NCBI GenBank assembly: GCA_965658275.1
Contig: CBFHRN010000001.1
Coordinates: 1 to 64,000, forward strand
Reading direction: 5' to 3'
Source of the DNA: Croceimicrobium sp965658275
Lineage (GTDB): Bacteria > Bacteroidota > Bacteroidia > Flavobacteriales > Schleiferiaceae
Length of the DNA: 64,000 nt
In this document: piece by piece, positions 39,894 through 49,976 of the stretch
How positions within the stretch are numbered: position 1 is the first letter of the stretch
Layout of the letters: each line of letters opens with the position of its first letter
Made by a program: the position numbers and the translations under genes
The notes under the pieces: model-generated
Seen by the model: only the letters and a program-made list of their open reading frames with translations
Told to the model about the DNA's origin: nothing
Databases searched by the model: none

Positions 39894-42878
39894 ATGAAGA
39901 AGAACCTGTTAAAGACTTTTGCCTTACTCTTAGGCTTAAGTTTTTCTTCCTCACTCTGGGCACAAAACGTTGTATCAGCAGGGAAAATTGACATCCTTAA
40001 TGGAACCACCAATGTCAATTTTGCTGACGCTACCTGTCAGTGCGACACCATTGTGGTAGAGTATGAAATTAAACCCAATGCCAATTTCCCTTCAAATTCA
40101 ACCTTTGAATATCAATTGGCCACAAGTCCAAATCTAAACTGGGCAACTGCCACTCTCTTGCAGCTGACCAAACTTGAAAAAAATGACCCACCTGTAGCAG
40201 TGACGCTTCCTTCCGACACCTTTAGTAGCGGTAAGAAGTGGGCTTCATTAGTGATGCCCTGTAACGCACCAATTGGGATATACGGACTGCGCATTATAAA
40301 TAGGAACAGCAATGGTACCATTACGCCAGTAGATGGCTTTAGTGATACCACTTTCCGACAGGTAAATAGAATCCCTACGGTTGGATTCATCGATTCTGTA
40401 GCTACTATTCGTGCTGGCCAAAAGATTGACACTGTAGATAACCCTTATTCAACCGCTGTTGATCTAGGGGTTTGTTTTGGGGACTCGATCTATATCCGTG
40501 TGAATAGTGATGCAACTGCCATTCAATGGTATAACGGTGCTTTTCAATTAAATGGTGAAACGAAGGACTCGCTTAAGGTAGGGTATGGGCAAGGCGCCTA
40601 TTATGCCGAATTAACGAATAATGGTAACTGTCCTATCTACTCTGATACCGTTTTAGTGACTCCTATTAATACACCGACTACGATAACCTTCGATGCGGCT
40701 AACGCGGCCAATGCGAATGCCTACCGGGTGGATAATCCCTCGCCAGGCAATAATTCGCCAAGAGACTCTATAGAATTGTGTGAATCAGATATCGCACTTC
40801 TAAGCGGTCCGGTTGCCCCACCTAATTTAACCTTTACGTACCAGTGGCTAACAGATTCATTCAATAATGTAACCGGTCAGCGTGATTGGTATGCCCTAAC
40901 TACCGCCACTGCTACCCAAAGAATTTTACAAATTAACCAGAACTCGTCGGTTCGCGGTTGGAACCATTATCGTTTAGCGGTGAACGATGGTTACTGCACC
41001 GATACAACGGCTGAAGGGAATAAGTTCTATGTGAATATTGATTCAGTTCCCAATGCTGTTATAGCGGGAGTTCCTTTCCCTGGTTTGGCAGGTCCTACTG
41101 TATTCAATGAAATATGCATGAAGGATTCAGTATTACTGACTACGATTCCAACTCAGAGTTGGCCACAAGATGTGTTCTACCGCTGGCAGTGGTATGATCC
41201 TACTGCACCTGCTGGAGCCGACCCATGGAAATCAGTGTCAGGTCAACCATTAGGAAGCTTGGGCTTCGATACCTTACCAAACTTAGTAGTAGACACCAGT
41301 CTATCGGATCCTGGACAACCTTACTTCCAGAACCCGAAACCTGAATTACGTTATTTCCGGGTTCGAATTGCTCGGCGCACCACTTTTACAGGAATTGAAA
41401 CTTGTGTGTTCTTCTCGGATAGTGTAGCTGTTCGTTGGTTCCCTGAATACGACCTTCAAGTTGTTAACTCTCCGAATGCCTTTATACTAGGTCAAGATTC
41501 AGTAAACTTCTGTGAAACAGATTCAGCTATTCTTCAGGCACCTATGACACCAAATTCTTTAACTAACCTTGGCTATAGCTATAGTTATCAGTGGTTAAGT
41601 GACTCTATCGATCCCGTTTCTGGACTAAGAGTGAAATACCCATTAGTGGGCGAAACCAACCAGAATTTAGTAATCAAGGAATCGGGTCGCTGGTTTGTGG
41701 CAATCGATGATGGTATTTGTGGCGACACTTCGAGAGTATATAGAAGTTTCGTAGATACAGTTCCAGAAACTCAAGTAGTGGAGGTTGAGTTCCCAGGGGC
41801 AAGTAATGGCCTTACGGGTTTAAACCTATGTCTTTATGATAGCGCTCTAGTATCTGCTACTGATACTTTATTAGGATTACTTCCATGGGATTATCAATGG
41901 TACCAATGGAATGCGAATGGCAATAGCTGGGCGCTGCTTCAAACAGATACCAATCCTAGTTTAGTGATTGATACTTCTTTCTCGGCGCTTATTCTAACTC
42001 CTGGTGTACCAGACACTATGTACTTCCAATTGAGAACAAGTTATGTGAATCGCTTCGGCAACCAGTTGTGTGATTTCCGGGCAGACAGTATCATGGTGGT
42101 CTTCTATGATCCTCCAACCTTAAACTTCTTCCCAGGCGACTCCGTAGGCCTTTGTCCGGGCGATAGTATCCTATTTGTTGCGCAGGGTAACTTTAATCAA
42201 GTAACCTGGCAAGGTGGTCAAGTAAATGGCGCGACACGCTACATTAATATTCCTGGTGACTATCCTGTAGAAGCAACCGGAATAAACGGTTGTATTACAC
42301 GCGATACAGTAACGGTTTACCCATTAGTAGTTAACGCAGCTGCCGGCCCCGACCAAGTTATTGAGTCTGGTGAAGTTGCAACCTTAACCGCTTTTGGAGG
42401 AACCAATTATCGTTGGTGGGCCAATAAACCGATTGAGTTTAGTGACTTCTTAAGTCAAACTATTCAAGTGAGCAAAGTCTTAGAAGATGGTGTTCTTTCC
42501 GATACGGTTTGGATTTATGTAGAGGTGACCAATTCAAGAGGTTGTGTGGGTATTGATTCATTACAACTGATTATTAACAAGACTTTCCCGGAGCAGATAA
42601 ACCTGATTAATAAGGCTTATAATATGTTCACTCCGAATAATGACGGATTGAATGATGTTTGGGATATTCGAGAGTTAATGGACGGAGATGCTTGTTCTAT
42701 TCAGATTATGAACCGCTGGGGTTCTGTTATTTACAGTGACGATAGTTTCACTGGTATTTGGACGGGTGTTGATAATGGTGGTAATGAACTACCTGATGGG
42801 ACCTATTATTACGTATTAGACTGTGGTGGAGATATTCGCATGCGAAATGCAGTCACCATAATCCGCAACCAACAATAA
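39894..42878 (+). CDS. Large T9SS type-B sorted surface protein
   Basis: The 994-residue protein has a signal peptide ending SSLWAQ. A long run of Ig-like beta domains follows, each holding a cysteine pair and a YQW or FQW core (e.g. FTYQWLTDS, YSYQWLSDS, WDYQWYQW). The C-terminal CHU_C domain has FTPNNDGLNDVWD and IQIMNRWGSVIYSD. It is exported by the T9SS and is probably an adhesin or gliding-related filament. An in-frame TTG at 39876 is rejected because it would place six residues before the signal peptide. It lies two bases before the PorP/SprF gene, its likely export partner. Confidence 0.9.
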   Translation: MKKNLLKTFALLLGLSFSSSLWAQNVVSAGKIDILNGTTNVNFADATCQCDTIVVEYEIKPNANFPSNSTFEYQLATSPNLNWATATLLQLTKLEKNDPPVAVTLPSDTFSSGKKWASLVMPCNAPIGIYGLRIINRNSNGTITPVDGFSDTTFRQVNRIPTVGFIDSVATIRAGQKIDTVDNPYSTAVDLGVCFGDSIYIRVNSDATAIQWYNGAFQLNGETKDSLKVGYGQGAYYAELTNNGNCPIYSDTVLVTPINTPTTITFDAANAANANAYRVDNPSPGNNSPRDSIELCESDIALLSGPVAPPNLTFTYQWLTDSFNNVTGQRDWYALTTATATQRILQINQNSSVRGWNHYRLAVNDGYCTDTTAEGNKFYVNIDSVPNAVIAGVPFPGLAGPTVFNEICMKDSVLLTTIPTQSWPQDVFYRWQWYDPTAPAGADPWKSVSGQPLGSLGFDTLPNLVVDTSLSDPGQPYFQNPKPELRYFRVRIARRTTFTGIETCVFFSDSVAVRWFPEYDLQVVNSPNAFILGQDSVNFCETDSAILQAPMTPNSLTNLGYSYSYQWLSDSIDPVSGLRVKYPLVGETNQNLVIKESGRWFVAIDDGICGDTSRVYRSFVDTVPETQVVEVEFPGASNGLTGLNLCLYDSALVSATDTLLGLLPWDYQWYQWNANGNSWALLQTDTNPSLVIDTSFSALILTPGVPDTMYFQLRTSYVNRFGNQLCDFRADSIMVVFYDPPTLNFFPGDSVGLCPGDSILFVAQGNFNQVTWQGGQVNGATRYINIPGDYPVEATGINGCITRDTVTVYPLVVNAAAGPDQVIESGEVATLTAFGGTNYRWWANKPIEFSDFLSQTIQVSKVLEDGVLSDTVWIYVEVTNSRGCVGIDSLQLIINKTFPEQINLINKAYNMFTPNNDGLNDVWDIRELMDGDACSIQIMNRWGSVIYSDDSFTGIWTGVDNGGNELPDGTYYYVLDCGGDIRMRNAVTIIRNQQ

Positions 42879-42879
42879 G

Positions 42880-44385
42880 ATGAAAATGATGAAGAAATTA
42901 GCCTTTTTGATTGGAATAGGACTAATGGTCACTGTTGCTAAGGCGCAGCAAATTCCTCTCTACAGTAATTATTTCTTTACTCCTTATATCTATAACCCTG
43001 CCTTATCGGGGAGTTCAGGAGTAACCGAAGCTACTATGCTACACCGCCGTCAATGGAGTGGTATTCAGGGATCCCCTGAAACTTCTGCGATCGGTATTAA
43101 TGGATCTTTAAATGATCAGAAAGTAGGATGGAGTATTTACGGATTTAGCGATAAAACGGATATCTTAAGTCGTTTAGGTGCTTATGGTAACTATGCATAT
43201 TATGTTCGACTTACCGATGATATTAGTTTTTCCGGTGGCATAGGCGCTGGCTATGTGAATCAGAGTATTGACCAAAATGCGGTTCGTGCGCGGGATTTAG
43301 GAGATATCTATTCCGTTGTAGCCCCTAACCGTGGCACCTTTGATATCAATTTAGGGTTGAGCCTAAAGGTTCAAGACTTCACCTTGGGCTTTGCAGCTCC
43401 ACAATTGCTTAGTCAAAATGTGAATTTTGCTCGAAACCCAAGTGATATCAATTATAATTTGATTCGTCATTATGTTGCGACTTTGCAATATGACTTCAAG
43501 TTCGCCGGCGATAAGCAAGTTTTGAGTCCAATTATAATGGTTCGTGCAGCAGAATCGGTTCCCTTTCAGGTGGATGCTGGTTTATTGTACCGCATGACGG
43601 AGTATGGTTATGTAGGGGCGATGTATCGCTCCGATTATGGAGTTACGGCCAACGTTGGGGTTAATCTTACTGAAGAGTTAACCTTGGGTTATGCCTACGA
43701 TTTCTCCACCAATACCTATGGCTCTAATTTTGGAACCAGTCATGAGTTTATGTTGACCTACCGCTTTGGAAGCAACAAGGAAAATGAGCGCATGAAAAAT
43801 GAAATCAAGCGTTTGAAATTAATGCAACGTCGTCAGAAAGATGAGGTTGAAGAAACGGTTGATGAGAAGTTGAAAGAGTTTAAAGACAGCTACAAAGGCG
43901 AGATGCAGAAAGCTCTTGAAGAAGAGAAGAAGAAAATGCAGAAAGAGCTTGAGGATCTTCGCGAGAAAGCTGCTCAAAGTGGCGCCAACCAGAACAATAC
44001 TGGTAATTCCAATCAGCAAAATAATGGTGGACGTCAATTACCTCCTCGTCCTTACGATAATAACCAGCAGTCTAACCAAACTAGCAATGCTAACACAGGT
44101 GGTCAAAGCTCCTACCCAGAGTCTAACCGTGCTTCAAATGTTGCCCCTGGTTCTGTAGGTTATTATGTTACTGCTGGGGTGTTTGGTAATCAAGCTAATG
44201 CTACTCGTTTGATGAATAAATTAAACAGCCAAGGCTTAGATGCTCGAGTATTCCAGGATAGTGGAAATAGCTTCTTCTATGTTTACTTATTGAAGTTTAA
44301 CAGCTATCAGGAAGCGGTTCAAGCTAAGTCCAGTGGGCTTAATGGCGCTTTCCAAGGAGATCTTTGGATCAAGATTGTTAAGTAG
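42880..44385 (+). CDS. PorP/SprF-family protein with C-terminal SPOR domain
   Basis: The 501-residue protein has a signal peptide (cleaved after VAKAQ) and a PorP/SprF beta-barrel of about 280 residues. The barrel opens with QIPLYSNYFFTPYIYNPALSGS, in two parts, and LHRRQWSGIQGSP. A charged coiled coil (about 300-365), an Asn/Gln-rich linker and a SPOR-like domain (GYYVTAGVFGNQANATRLM to the end) follow. PorP/SprF proteins help attach type-B cargo, here probably the protein encoded just upstream. The SPOR domain would bind denuded peptidoglycan glycans. The fusion is longer than the usual 300-350 residues. Confidence 0.9.
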   Translation: MKMMKKLAFLIGIGLMVTVAKAQQIPLYSNYFFTPYIYNPALSGSSGVTEATMLHRRQWSGIQGSPETSAIGINGSLNDQKVGWSIYGFSDKTDILSRLGAYGNYAYYVRLTDDISFSGGIGAGYVNQSIDQNAVRARDLGDIYSVVAPNRGTFDINLGLSLKVQDFTLGFAAPQLLSQNVNFARNPSDINYNLIRHYVATLQYDFKFAGDKQVLSPIIMVRAAESVPFQVDAGLLYRMTEYGYVGAMYRSDYGVTANVGVNLTEELTLGYAYDFSTNTYGSNFGTSHEFMLTYRFGSNKENERMKNEIKRLKLMQRRQKDEVEETVDEKLKEFKDSYKGEMQKALEEEKKKMQKELEDLREKAAQSGANQNNTGNSNQQNNGGRQLPPRPYDNNQQSNQTSNANTGGQSSYPESNRASNVAPGSVGYYVTAGVFGNQANATRLMNKLNSQGLDARVFQDSGNSFFYVYLLKFNSYQEAVQAKSSGLNGAFQGDLWIKIVK

Positions 44386-44404
44386 AATCAATATTAAGTT
44401 TTAG

Positions 44405-44431
44405 AAAAGGGCCGCATTTTGCGGCCCTTTT
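44405..44431. terminator. Bidirectional rho-independent terminator
   Basis: AAAAGGGCCGC pairs perfectly with GCGGCCCTTTT around an ATTTT loop. It has a T-run on the plus strand and, through the A-run, on the minus strand. It serves the convergent PorP/SprF and DinB-like genes and touches the DinB stop codon. Confidence 0.9.
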
Positions 44432-45000
44432 TAGTTTCCCTTTATGATATTTTCGGCTTGGATAATATGCCGGTGGCTATGACGAATCAATACCAATAGT
44501 GCTTCATAGGTGTAAATCCGAAAAACTTTGATCACTCCCTTGATTTTATAAGTAGCCAAATTGCCTTGGTCTAACTCCGCGATAAGAGACTTTATTTGAT
44601 CTAAATCGGCGAGTAAATCGGCAAAAACTACCTTTGGGACAATAGCGTAGCCTTTTGCTTGTTTTTTAAGAGGATCCGTAGCTGAAGGGGTCTTGTATTT
44701 TCGCTTGGAGACACCATGGGTCTCAGCCGGCATGGAAGCTAAAAGCATTTTAGCGTAAAGGCTTTTAGGCAGCGAACTTTTTGGTTTCCCCTTTAATTGC
44801 GGCCTATTCTCTAGCTGATCCAAAAAATGCCGGTTTAGGATATTTATGTGGTACAAGGTTTCGGCCACTGTCCAACTGTCTTTATTGCTTCCCTTTCGCT
44901 GAAAATCTTCTTCTTCCAGATAATAAAAGGCTTTATCAATAGCAGTTCTTAAGTCCTGCCATTCTTTAATTAGCTCCTCCTTGATTTGTTCTACTTTCAT
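44431..45000 (-). CDS. DinB-family protein
   Basis: The 189-residue protein follows the DinB four-helix bundle. The first helix reads EWQDLRTAIDKAFYYL, then SWTVAETLYHINILNRHFLDQL with the first metal His, and HSHRHIIQAENII near the C-terminus with two more. Family members are metal-binding, thiol-dependent enzymes or damage-induced proteins. A specific substrate cannot be named. Confidence 0.83.
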   Translation of the reverse strand: MKVEQIKEELIKEWQDLRTAIDKAFYYLEEEDFQRKGSNKDSWTVAETLYHINILNRHFLDQLENRPQLKGKPKSSLPKSLYAKMLLASMPAETHGVSKRKYKTPSATDPLKKQAKGYAIVPKVVFADLLADLDQIKSLIAELDQGNLATYKIKGVIKVFRIYTYEALLVLIRHSHRHIIQAENIIKGN

Positions 45001-45102
45001 GATTTGGCAAAATTAGACTCTAGTATTGAAATAGGAGATAGCAAGGCTTTAAATCGCATTTCCATAGCCTATCATTTACCTTTGCGACAAAGTGAAGAAT
45101 TA

Positions 45103-47133
45103 ATGAAGAACCCATTATTGCAGGAATTTAAGGGGCCTTTTGAAACAGTTCCATTTGAAGAGATAGAGACTAAACACTTTCTACCTGCTTTAGAAGCTGC
45201 TATTGAAGAAGGATTGGAAGATATTCAAAGGATTTGTGCAGAGCCATTACTCGCGAGCTTTGAGAACACCATTGTGGCCTTGGAGAATGCGGGAGTAAGG
45301 GTGAGTCGTGTTGCAGAGATCTTTTTTAATCTTAATTCGGCGGAAACTAATGAAGAAATCCAAAAGCTGGCCCGCAACTTTTCACCCTTGTTGAGTAATT
45401 ACCGAAATGATGTAATTCTTAACGAAGGTCTATTCCATAAAGTAGAGCAGGTATATTCACAGAAAGAGAAACTAAGCCTTGCCCCAGAAGATCTAATGCT
45501 TTTGGAGAAGACCTACCGATCATTTGCTCGAAATGGAGCTCAATTGAAAGGAAAGCAAAAAGATCGATTACGTCAATTGGATCAAGAATTAGCGCAACTC
45601 AGCTTAAGCTTTGGTGAGCATGTATTGGCTGAAACTAATAACTATGAATTGTTCCTGGAAGAGTCTGAATTAGAGGGTCTACCAGATTATGCCAAAGAAG
45701 CCGCAGCTGATGAAGCAAATGCGAAGGGTAAACCCGGTATGTACTACTTTGGATTACAGGCTCCTAGCTTTATTCCATTCATGACCTATAGTAGCAATCG
45801 AGCACGAAGACGCGAATTGTATTTGGCTTTTGGAAGTAAGGCCTTTAAAGGGGATGATCAGGATAATAAGGAAGTAATTCAGAAGCTTGTAAGCCTTCGA
45901 AAGGAAAGAGCTGAATTGTTAGGTTACAAGAGCCACGCCGACTTTACACTAGCAGAGCGAATGGCCGAAAGCCCTGAAAAGGTATGGTCTTTTTTAGCGG
46001 AGATTGAAGAAATTGCTTATCCTGCGGCACAAAAAGAATTGAAAGAATTGAAGCAGTTCGCTGCTGAAATTGATCGTATTGAAGACTTCCAAGCTTGGGA
46101 CTTAATGTATTACAAGGAAAAACTTAAGCAGGAAAAGTTTGCCATCGATGATAATATGTTAAAGCCTTATTTTGAGCTGGATAAGGTCATCGACGGTGCT
46201 TTTCAAGTAGCCGAAAAGCTTTATGGTATTCAATTTAAAGAGCGTTGGGACCTTCAAAAGTACCATCCAGAGGTGATCACTTATGAGGTTCTCGAGTCAG
46301 ATGGTTCACATCTAGCGGTCTTTTACGCCGATTTCTTCCCTCGCGCTGGAAAGCGAAATGGGGCATGGATGACTTCCTACCGCTCCCAAAAGATTAAGGA
46401 TGATAGAGACCAACGACCCCACATCAGCATCGTTTGCAATTTCACTAAACCCGGAAAGGACAGTCCCTCTTTACTAACTTTCAACGAGGTTCTCACCTTA
46501 TTCCACGAATTCGGCCATGCCTTACATGGAATATTGGCCAAGGGAAAATATGCTAGTTTGAGTGGCACAAATGTGTATTGGGATTTCGTAGAATTACCCT
46601 CACAAATTCTAGAAAACTGGTGCTATGAAAAAGAGTGTTTAGATTTATTTGCCGTCCATTATAAGAATGGTACAGAGATTCCAGAGGATTACATACAGAA
46701 ATTAAAGGCTTCTTCCACATTTATGGAGGGTTATGCAACCTTGCGACAACTGAGTTTTGCTAAACTCGACATGGCTTGGCACCACCAAGCAACAGGCACC
46801 GAAGATGTGGCAAGTTTTGAAGAAGAACTTTTTTCAAAAACGGCTTTATTCCCATCTACTCCTGAAACCAATATGTCATGTAGTTTTAGTCATATTTTCC
46901 AAGGAGGTTATTCGGCTGGCTATTACAGCTATAAATGGGCTGAGGTACTGGATGCTGATGCCTTTGAGTTGTTTAAGGAGAAAGGAATTTTCGATCAGGA
47001 AACAGCTTCCAAGTTTAGAGACTTACTTGCTTCAGGTGGCGCACTGCATCCCGTCGAACTTTACCGTAACTTTCGAGGACAAGATCCGGATCCAAAAGCA
47101 CTCTTGCGAAGGGCGGGCTTAATTAAAGGTTAA
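45103..47133 (+). CDS. M3-family metallopeptidase (oligopeptidase A / Dcp type)
   Basis: The 676-residue protein carries the gluzincin motif FHEFGHALHG at about residues 467-476, followed by the downstream glutamate region WDFVELPSQILENW. The N-terminal helical half (FKGPFETVPFEEIETKHFLPAL, in two parts) and the C-terminal HPVELYRNFRGQDP match thimet-type peptidyl-dipeptidases. There is no signal peptide, so it is likely cytosolic and degrades short peptides. A longer in-frame start would overlap the divergent DinB gene and is rejected. It overlaps rsmA by one base. Confidence 0.92.
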   Translation: MKNPLLQEFKGPFETVPFEEIETKHFLPALEAAIEEGLEDIQRICAEPLLASFENTIVALENAGVRVSRVAEIFFNLNSAETNEEIQKLARNFSPLLSNYRNDVILNEGLFHKVEQVYSQKEKLSLAPEDLMLLEKTYRSFARNGAQLKGKQKDRLRQLDQELAQLSLSFGEHVLAETNNYELFLEESELEGLPDYAKEAAADEANAKGKPGMYYFGLQAPSFIPFMTYSSNRARRRELYLAFGSKAFKGDDQDNKEVIQKLVSLRKERAELLGYKSHADFTLAERMAESPEKVWSFLAEIEEIAYPAAQKELKELKQFAAEIDRIEDFQAWDLMYYKEKLKQEKFAIDDNMLKPYFELDKVIDGAFQVAEKLYGIQFKERWDLQKYHPEVITYEVLESDGSHLAVFYADFFPRAGKRNGAWMTSYRSQKIKDDRDQRPHISIVCNFTKPGKDSPSLLTFNEVLTLFHEFGHALHGILAKGKYASLSGTNVYWDFVELPSQILENWCYEKECLDLFAVHYKNGTEIPEDYIQKLKASSTFMEGYATLRQLSFAKLDMAWHHQATGTEDVASFEEELFSKTALFPSTPETNMSCSFSHIFQGGYSAGYYSYKWAEVLDADAFELFKEKGIFDQETASKFRDLLASGGALHPVELYRNFRGQDPDPKALLRRAGLIKG

Positions 47134-47897
47134 TGGTAAGAGCAAAAAAACATTTAGGCCAGCATTTCTTAAAAAGTAGTGAAACTGCTGCTCGAATCGG
47201 TGATGCTTTGAGTTTCGAGGGCTATTCTAAAGTGCTTGAAATTGGTCCTGGTATGGGAATCCTAACGCAGCATTTGCTCCAAAAAGATGTTGAGGTTTTT
47301 GTGGTGGAAATAGACGGTGAGTCAGTTGTGTATCTTGAAGAGAACTTTCCAAAACTTCAAGGGCATATCATACCTGCCGATTTTTTAAAGCTAAAGCTAG
47401 AAGAAGTAGTGAAAGAGCCATTTGCTTTGATTGGGAATTATCCCTACAATATTAGCAGCCAGATCATCTTTAAAATGTTGGACTATGTGGATCAGATTCC
47501 AGAAATGGCTGGAATGTTTCAGAAAGAAGTGGCCGATCGATTATGTGCGGAACCTGGATCCAAAACGTATGGAATTCTTAGCGTTCTTACCGCTGTCTAT
47601 TATGAGCGAGATTATCTTTTTACGGTAGAGAAAGAAGAGTTTAATCCACCTCCAAAGGTGCGCTCCGGAGTGATCCGATTCCGTCGCAAGTCGAATTATC
47701 AAGGTGATTTCAATCCGGTACTTTTAAAACGGGTGGTTAAATCGGCCTTTAATCAAAGGCGCAAAACGCTGCGTAATGCCTTGAAAAGTCTAAATTTACC
47801 CCTAGATGGATTAGAGGAGTCCCTTCTGCAAAAGCGTGCAGAACAATTATCCTATCTAGAGTTTATTGATCTAACTAAAAGCTTAGACCAAGCATGA
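47133..47897 (+). CDS. rsmA: 16S rRNA (adenine1518/1519-N6) dimethyltransferase
   Basis: RsmA/KsgA dimethylates two adenines in helix 45 of 16S rRNA. The 254-residue protein has KKHLGQHFL, the SAM motif EIGPGMGILTQHLL, VVEIDGE, the NYPYNISS catalytic motif (NLPY-like) and FNQRRKTLRNAL near the C-terminus. It sits between the M3 peptidase (one-base overlap) and mgtE (four-base overlap). Confidence 0.96.
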   Translation: MVRAKKHLGQHFLKSSETAARIGDALSFEGYSKVLEIGPGMGILTQHLLQKDVEVFVVEIDGESVVYLEENFPKLQGHIIPADFLKLKLEEVVKEPFALIGNYPYNISSQIIFKMLDYVDQIPEMAGMFQKEVADRLCAEPGSKTYGILSVLTAVYYERDYLFTVEKEEFNPPPKVRSGVIRFRRKSNYQGDFNPVLLKRVVKSAFNQRRKTLRNALKSLNLPLDGLEESLLQKRAEQLSYLEFIDLTKSLDQA

Positions 47898-49246
47898 TTC
47901 AAGAAATCACTAAAGATTACATTGAGCAATTGGAGATGGACCTTCAAGAAGGTCGTTTTCAAGGTCATGAGGAACTTTTCAGTGAAGGGCATCCTGCCGA
48001 TTTGGCTGAAATTATTTCCAAATTGGATTTGGGTCCAGCCAAGATTCTTTTCGAGCAAATTCAAGATGAAATTGCGGCGGAGGTCTTAATGGAATTGGAT
48101 GATGATCTGCGGGCTAAGTTTTTGGAAGATTACACCGGTGATGAGATTGCTAAGGAGCTCATTGAAAACCTCGATTCAGACGACGCCGCGGATTTGATTA
48201 ATGAATTGTCCTTAGAACAGCGTAAAGAGGTTCTAAATGGGATTGTTGATCAGGATCAAGCAAGGGACATTGCTAGGTTATTGGTTTACCCAGAAGGAAC
48301 CGCGGGTTCTCTTATGGGAACCGAATTAATTAAGGTGAAAGACAGCTGGCGTGTTTTACAATGCGTTAAAGAAATGCGCAAGCAAGCTGAGGACGTTGAG
48401 CATGTGCACGCGGTCTATGTGGTAAGTGAAGAAAATATTTTACTCGGAACTTTAAGCCTTAAAAAGTTGCTTACTACTTCAACTAAAACGCCAATTTCGG
48501 AAGTCTTTTCCCAAAAGGTGCAATCGGTTGAAGTAACCACCGAAGCAGAGGAGGTAGCTAACCTTATGCAGAAGTACGACTTAGTAGTAATCCCTGTGGT
48601 TGATCCTTTAGGGCACCTTGTTGGCCGCATTACGATTGATGATGTGGTAGACATTATTAGAGATGAGGCGAAGGAGGATTATAATTTAGCTTCAGGTTTG
48701 ACGGATGAAGTAGAGGCTGATGATACAATTTGGTCGATTACTCGGGCCCGTTTACCTTGGCTTTTAATTGGCCTTTTTGGAGGGTTATTAGCGGCTTCTG
48801 TTATTAGTCGCTACGAAGGCGACCTAGCGGTAATACCAGCACTTGCCTTTTTTATTCCCCTTATCGCCGCGATGGGCGGAAACGTGGGGGTGCAATCTTC
48901 TGCAATCATAGTGCAAGGGATAGCTAGCAACTCGATTGGCAGCAGTACCATCTCCAGACTAACAAAGGAACTTTGTGTTGCTATGGTCAATGCCTTGATT
49001 TTAGGAGCCGTAATTATAGGAGCGAGTCTCTTTTTGGGTTATCCGGCCGATATGGCCTTAACCGTTTCTATTTCCCTAATTGCTGTGGTTATTGTAGCGG
49101 CCTTAATTGGCACTTTCGTGCCCCTAGTTCTCAATAATTACAAGATTGACCCGGCCTTAGCCACAGGACCTTTTATCACCACTTTAAATGATATTATTGG
49201 CCTATTTCTTTATTTTCAGATTGGACAATTAATTTTAGGCTTGTAG
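47894..49246 (+). CDS. mgtE: Magnesium transporter MgtE
   Basis: MgtE is a gated Mg2+ channel. The 450-residue protein has the superhelical N-domain (about 25-130, with GHPADLAEIISKLD), a CBS pair (about 130-260, with LMGTELIKV and VVDPLGHLVGRITIDD) and five membrane helices from about 285. AAMGGNVGVQSSAI is the conserved pore-region motif. It overlaps rsmA by four bases and precedes the outer-membrane protein by one base. Confidence 0.95.
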   Translation: MIQEITKDYIEQLEMDLQEGRFQGHEELFSEGHPADLAEIISKLDLGPAKILFEQIQDEIAAEVLMELDDDLRAKFLEDYTGDEIAKELIENLDSDDAADLINELSLEQRKEVLNGIVDQDQARDIARLLVYPEGTAGSLMGTELIKVKDSWRVLQCVKEMRKQAEDVEHVHAVYVVSEENILLGTLSLKKLLTTSTKTPISEVFSQKVQSVEVTTEAEEVANLMQKYDLVVIPVVDPLGHLVGRITIDDVVDIIRDEAKEDYNLASGLTDEVEADDTIWSITRARLPWLLIGLFGGLLAASVISRYEGDLAVIPALAFFIPLIAAMGGNVGVQSSAIIVQGIASNSIGSSTISRLTKELCVAMVNALILGAVIIGASLFLGYPADMALTVSISLIAVVIVAALIGTFVPLVLNNYKIDPALATGPFITTLNDIIGLFLYFQIGQLILGL

Positions 49247-49247
49247 T

Positions 49248-49976
49248 ATGCGAAGCTTGGGTTTATATTTCTTCCTGCTTATTGCAATCCAAATTAAAGC
49301 TCAAAGCCCTTTTAGTTCGGATCGTCCGGGGCAATCCTATTCGGCATTAAGTTTAGCCAAACATGAGATGCAAATCCAGCAAGGCTTTCAATGGCAGGAC
49401 TTTCGAGACGGCGACTTTATTTCTCAACGCTATTTAGGGTCGTTTACAGAGTTTAGATACGGTGTGGGCGAGGGATTGGAAGCAGGAGTAGCTTATGGAT
49501 TTGACTATGTCAATCAACCACAGCTCAATAATGATTTTGAGTTTTTCTCCGGACAACCCTGGCTGATGTTGCGTTATAGCTTCAGTAAGGCAGATGATCC
49601 TTTACAATTGGGATTTTTAGCAAGAAGTAATTTCGACGCCTATGATTTAAGGTCTATGGCTTCGCTAACGCTGCAAGAATGGTCATTATCTGGAAACCTG
49701 GGAATATACAGTGATCAATCGGTAGACTTTACCGTGCAATGGACGCTTAACTTGGCCTATTCTAAGGATAGATGGTCCTCCTTTGTGGAGGTATATGGGC
49801 TAAGTTTAAACAGTGCAAATAGCGATTATCTGGCATTTGATGGCGGATTCGCGTATAGGTTACGACCAAACTTACAATTAGAGCTCTTTGCAGGAAATCA
49901 ACTGGGTATCGGGCCAGCTGTTGGCCTTTATAACACCTATTTTATCAATACTGGCTTCACCTGGCGTATTCGATGA
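49248..49976 (+). CDS. Probable outer-membrane beta-barrel protein
   Basis: The 242-residue protein has a signal peptide (cleaved after IKAQ) and then alternates hydrophobic and polar residues in strands ending with FTWRIR, with aromatic termini as in beta-barrels. The start of the mature part, FSSDRPGQSYSALSLAKHEMQIQ (in two parts), resembles the Phenol_MetA_deg transporter family, whose members begin TDRPDxT. A transported compound cannot be inferred. It overlaps the dehydrogenase gene by four bases. Confidence 0.7.
   Translation: MRSLGLYFFLLIAIQIKAQSPFSSDRPGQSYSALSLAKHEMQIQQGFQWQDFRDGDFISQRYLGSFTEFRYGVGEGLEAGVAYGFDYVNQPQLNNDFEFFSGQPWLMLRYSFSKADDPLQLGFLARSNFDAYDLRSMASLTLQEWSLSGNLGIYSDQSVDFTVQWTLNLAYSKDRWSSFVEVYGLSLNSANSDYLAFDGGFAYRLRPNLQLELFAGNQLGIGPAVGLYNTYFINTGFTWRIR

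Noticed and set aside
44986..45102. N-terminal extension of the M3 peptidase
   Set aside because: It would overlap the divergent DinB gene start, and the conserved family N-terminus begins right after the ATG at 45103.
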